A stretch of 7,735 bases of DNA from Clostridiales bacterium (GTDB taxonomy: Bacteria > Bacillota > Clostridia > Lachnospirales > WQUN01): NCBI GenBank assembly GCA_031273705.1, contig JAISRJ010000071.1, positions 1 through 7,735 on the forward strand, written 5' to 3'. A program made the translations under genes and the position numbers. The notes under the pieces were generated by a model. That model did no database searches, was not told where the DNA came from, and saw nothing but the letters and a program-made list of their open reading frames with translations. Positions within the stretch are counted from its first letter, which is position 1; the number at the start of each line of letters is the position of its first letter. Positions 4,883-7,735 of the stretch are shown in pieces.

Positions 4883-7210
4883 ATGGAAACACTGCAACAA
4901 GTAATGAAGAAGACACTATTTTGGGCTTTCACAGCCTGGATTCCCTTAGTGGGATATTCTCAAGAGACAGTCTATGTACGGATAGAAAACAAAGGAGGAG
5001 CGACGATCGCTTACTCGCCTTCATCGGGCGTCAAACTATTAACGGTAGACGGACTACAATTTAAGGATCTAAATAAAAACGGACAGCTCGACGCCTACGA
5101 AGATTGGCGACTATCCACAGAGAAAAGAGCAGCCGATCTCGCCGCCAGGATGACGGTCGAACAGATTGCCGGATTGATGCTTTACAGCGTGCATCAGTCC
5201 ATCCCTGCACAGGAGAGTGGCTTCGGAGCAGGAAGCTATAAAGGAAAATCTTTTTCTGATAGCGATGCCAAGGCTTGGGAACTAACCGACCAGCAGAAAC
5301 AATTCATGAGGGAGGATAAGCTCAGGCATTTCCTTATAACGAATGTACAAAACCCGGAAACGGCTGCGAAATGGAATAATGAAATGCAGGCTTTTTTGGA
5401 AAGTCTCGATTGGGGCATTCCGGGGAATACCAGTTCCGATCCACGCCACGCGGCAACGGGTGATACAGAGTTCAATGCCGGTTCGGGAGGAAGCCTTTCG
5501 CTTTGGCCTCGCGAAACAGGGCTGGCTGCCTCATTCGATCCGGCCGTAGTCAGGCAGTTTGGTGAAATAGCTTCGGCTGAATACCGCGCCTTAGGCATAA
5601 CAACGGCGCTCTCGCCTCAGATTGATTTGGCGACCGACCCGCGCTGGTTTCGCCTAAGTATGACTTTCGGCGAAAGCACCCGTCTAACGACAGATCTGGC
5701 GCGTGCTTACGTAGACGGTTTCCAAAGCTCGGAAGGTAAGGATGAAATCAAAGACGGCTGGGGCTATAAAAGTGTAAATGCCATGGTAAAACATTGGCCG
5801 GGTGGCGGATCAGGTGAAGGTGGACGCGATGCGCATTGGGCTTATGGCAAATATGCCGTATATCCTTCGGAGAATTTTGAAGAACACCTGAAACCGTTTA
5901 CTCAAGGCGCTTTCCGCTTGGAAGGTAAAACGCAGGAGGCTTCCGCTGTGATGCCTTATTATACCATTTCCCATAATCAAGCGACCGACGGGACGAATGT
6001 GGGAAACGGATTCAGTTCGTATATGCTTAGCGACTTATTGCGCAAGACTTACGGATATGAGGGAGTAATCTGTACCGATTGGCTTATTACAAGTAACGAA
6101 GGTGAAAGTGTTGGCTCCTTTGCCGGTAAACCTTGGGGGACGGAAACATTGTCTGTCGCCGAACGGCATTACCAGGTAATCAAAGCGGGGGCTGATCAAT
6201 TCGGCGGAAATAATGATAAAGTGCCGGTCTTGGAAGCCTACCAAATGGGTGTGAAGGAATACGGCGAGCCGTATATGAGGAAACGCTTTGAAGCCTCGGC
6301 TGTCCGCTTGCTGAAAAACATCTTTCGCTTGGGATTGTTTGAGAATCCCTATTTAGATTCCCAAGAAAGCGCCCGGATCGTTGGGAATCCCGCTTTCGTA
6401 AGCGCCGGATACGAAGCGCAATTGAAATCAACCGTTTTACTAAAGAATAAACAACATACATTGCCCATCCGCGAAAGGCGGAAAGTGTTCATCCCGGAGA
6501 TTTATCGCCAGGCCAGTAAAAATTGGTGGAACCAATGGACGGCGCCAAGGTTGGAATATCCGTTAGACACAGCGCTCGTGCAGCGCTACTATGAGCTGGC
6601 GACGGATCCTGCCCAAGCAGATTTCGCGATCGTTTTCGTGTCGAGTCCTCAAAGCGAAAACGGTGGATATTCACAGGATGACCGGCGGGCAGGCCGTAAC
6701 GGATACGTGCCGATCTCTCTGCAATACAATCCTTATACCGCCACAACGGCTCGTGAGCAAAGCATAGCCGCCGGTGATCCGGTGACAGATCCTATGATTA
6801 TGAACCGTTCGTATAAGGATAAATCCACCCGGACGGAGAATGCCGCCGACTTGGATGTCTTACTAAAAACGCGCAGTATGATGGGCGATAAGCCGGTCGT
6901 TGCTGTCGTAGACTTGAACAATCCTATGATCTTTAGTGAATTTGAGAAAGAGATGGATGCTATCCTTGCCCGCTTTGGGAGTTCGGCCCAATCGATCTTG
7001 GATATTATTTCCGGAAAGTATGAACCTTCCGGTCTCTTGCCCTTGCAAATGCCCGCAAATATGGAAGTTGTCGAGAAACAGTATGAAGACAAAGCCTTTG
7101 ATATGGAATGTCATAAAGATACGGAGGGCAACTACTACGATTTTGCTTTTGGTCTCAATTGGAATGGAATAATAAAAGATAAACGTACGGAAAAGTACGG
7201 AAACAATTAA
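4883..7210 (+). CDS. glycoside hydrolase family 3 exo-acting beta-glycosidase, secreted
   Basis: Protein of 775 residues that should remove single sugars from the non-reducing end of beta-linked glycans in the periplasm by a retaining mechanism; the exact sugar (glucose, xylose or other) is not readable. Signal peptide: MKKTLFWAFTAW from Met8 with likely cleavage near S26-Q27; Met1 (4883) is the longer start and Met8 (4904) gives the more typical signal. Residues 62-74, DLNKNGQLDAYED, form a calcium-loop-like motif often seen at this place in Bacteroidetes GH3. The GH3 barrel (about 75-485) has RMTVEQIAGLML (89-100), KHWPGGG (303-309) and nucleophile candidate Asp399 in CTDW. The C-terminal alpha/beta domain (about 510-725) has acid/base candidate Glu592 in SPQSENGGY. 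It ends soon after FAFGLNWNG (755-762), so the extra fibronectin-like domain of many GH3 enzymes is absent. The receptor gene follows 26 bp later. Confidence 0.93.
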   Translation: METLQQVMKKTLFWAFTAWIPLVGYSQETVYVRIENKGGATIAYSPSSGVKLLTVDGLQFKDLNKNGQLDAYEDWRLSTEKRAADLAARMTVEQIAGLMLYSVHQSIPAQESGFGAGSYKGKSFSDSDAKAWELTDQQKQFMREDKLRHFLITNVQNPETAAKWNNEMQAFLESLDWGIPGNTSSDPRHAATGDTEFNAGSGGSLSLWPRETGLAASFDPAVVRQFGEIASAEYRALGITTALSPQIDLATDPRWFRLSMTFGESTRLTTDLARAYVDGFQSSEGKDEIKDGWGYKSVNAMVKHWPGGGSGEGGRDAHWAYGKYAVYPSENFEEHLKPFTQGAFRLEGKTQEASAVMPYYTISHNQATDGTNVGNGFSSYMLSDLLRKTYGYEGVICTDWLITSNEGESVGSFAGKPWGTETLSVAERHYQVIKAGADQFGGNNDKVPVLEAYQMGVKEYGEPYMRKRFEASAVRLLKNIFRLGLFENPYLDSQESARIVGNPAFVSAGYEAQLKSTVLLKNKQHTLPIRERRKVFIPEIYRQASKNWWNQWTAPRLEYPLDTALVQRYYELATDPAQADFAIVFVSSPQSENGGYSQDDRRAGRNGYVPISLQYNPYTATTAREQSIAAGDPVTDPMIMNRSYKDKSTRTENAADLDVLLKTRSMMGDKPVVAVVDLNNPMIFSEFEKEMDAILARFGSSAQSILDIISGKYEPSGLLPLQMPANMEVVEKQYEDKAFDMECHKDTEGNYYDFAFGLNWNGIIKDKRTEKYGNN

Positions 7211-7236
7211 TTTGTAAATTTTAAAACTTAAATCGA

Positions 7237-7735
7237 ATGAAAATGAATTTTTTTACTCGGGCCTCATTTATGGCCCTTGTAGTGACAGCCGGAACATGGA
7301 ACGCCATCGGACAGCATGTCGCCGCCCAAACTCAGTCTGCCGTCGACACGACGAAAACGACTACCCCCAAGGCCGGGGAAACGGCCAACGTAATGCTAAA
7401 CGCTTCCTCCGACAACGGTCCGCGGGCCGTCAATATCGGTTTACCTGCAAGCGTAGGAGGAACAACTATTCTGGAAAATGGGTTACCGGTAACGTATGAC
7501 TACATGGGGCAATCACCTACGGCATTGTGGCGACAAGATGCCGGCATAGCGAAGTTCTCCGTGTTAAATGTATCAGAGACAGCGCTGCTTGCCAGTGACG
7601 TCGGGGTGTCGGTAAGTACCTTTACGAATCGGGGGACGGACAAATACAGGGGATCTGCCGCCTTTAATACTAATTCGTATGGCTTGTTGAGGGGAGACGT
7701 AGGCATTAGTGGGCCATTGAAAAACGGTTTCTACT
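7237..7735 (+). CDS. TonB-dependent outer-membrane receptor, N-terminal part (runs off the window)
   Basis: Open frame from ATG 7237 to the window end, 166 complete codons with no stop. Residues 1-30 form a signal peptide (MKMNFF..., hydrophobic core FMALVVTAG, cleavage likely after V28-A29-A30); Met3 is an alternative start. A Thr/Lys-rich linker (about 32-50) precedes a plug-like domain: PRAVNIGLPASVGG, TTILENGLPVTYDYMG, then VGVSVSTFTNRGTDKYRG, and the switch into barrel-like strands with YGLLRGDVGISGPLKNGFY. This layout fits a TonB-dependent receptor that imports a ligand across the outer membrane. The SusC-type N-terminal carboxypeptidase-like domain is absent, and whether a SusD partner follows cannot be seen. 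The 26-bp gap to the GH3 gene and same strand imply one operon, so the substrate is probably an oligosaccharide related to the GH3 enzyme. Product call rests on recognition of plug-style sequence; the barrel is outside the window. Confidence 0.72.
   Translation, partial: MKMNFFTRASFMALVVTAGTWNAIGQHVAAQTQSAVDTTKTTTPKAGETANVMLNASSDNGPRAVNIGLPASVGGTTILENGLPVTYDYMGQSPTALWRQDAGIAKFSVLNVSETALLASDVGVSVSTFTNRGTDKYRGSAAFNTNSYGLLRGDVGISGPLKNGFY

Overview
The window looks like a chromosomal segment from a gut-type member of the Bacteroidales (Bacteroides or Parabacteroides; I cannot fix the genus). The reasons are protein families typical of this phylum (lipoproteins resembling the BF3164-like six-bladed beta-propeller group, a Nudix-type winged-helix regulator, a Bacteroidetes-style GH3 enzyme, a TonB-dependent receptor), -7 promoter elements of the Bacteroidetes TAnnTTTG type ahead of three transcription units, and start codons without obvious Shine-Dalgarno sequences.

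Left part (1-3203), minus strand: three tandem paralogous lipoprotein genes of 340, 340 and 334 codons in transcription order, separated by 17-22 bp AT-rich linkers and probably one operon. They form a local gene triplication with a repeat period of about 1.04 kb, and the middle copy is a mosaic of the other two. Just past the last copy, overlapping its stop codon as ATGA, lies a 24-codon frame interrupted by an in-frame TGA. It may be the remnant of a small hydrophobic peptide gene.

Middle (3425-4162), minus strand: a transcription regulator with an N-terminal Nudix domain that has lost its catalytic glutamates and a C-terminal winged-helix DNA-binding domain (NrtR/AraR-like architecture). 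It is divergent from the sugar-hydrolase operon on the right. The 720-bp gap between the two is the most unusual part of the window. It holds an array of eleven related, partly palindromic motifs (4218-4652) spaced 41 or 42 bp apart, about four helical turns. The first motif is a perfect 8-bp inverted repeat that sits in the -33 region of the regulator's own promoter. The array shows both a recent tandem amplification (seven near-identical units of two length classes) and older motif copies in which only the palindrome and its spacing survive.

Right part (4883-7735), plus strand: a secreted GH3 glycoside hydrolase of 775 residues, followed 26 bp later by the first 166 codons of a TonB-dependent outer-membrane receptor that runs off the window. 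Their promoter region carries a second, different set of inverted repeats built on ATGCGT/ACGCAT. The simplest model is a small glycan-utilisation locus: GH3 releases sugar in the periplasm, the TonB receptor imports oligosaccharide, and the Nudix-type regulator senses a sugar-derived ligand and acts through sites in the divergent intergenic region. The link between regulator, array and operon is inference.
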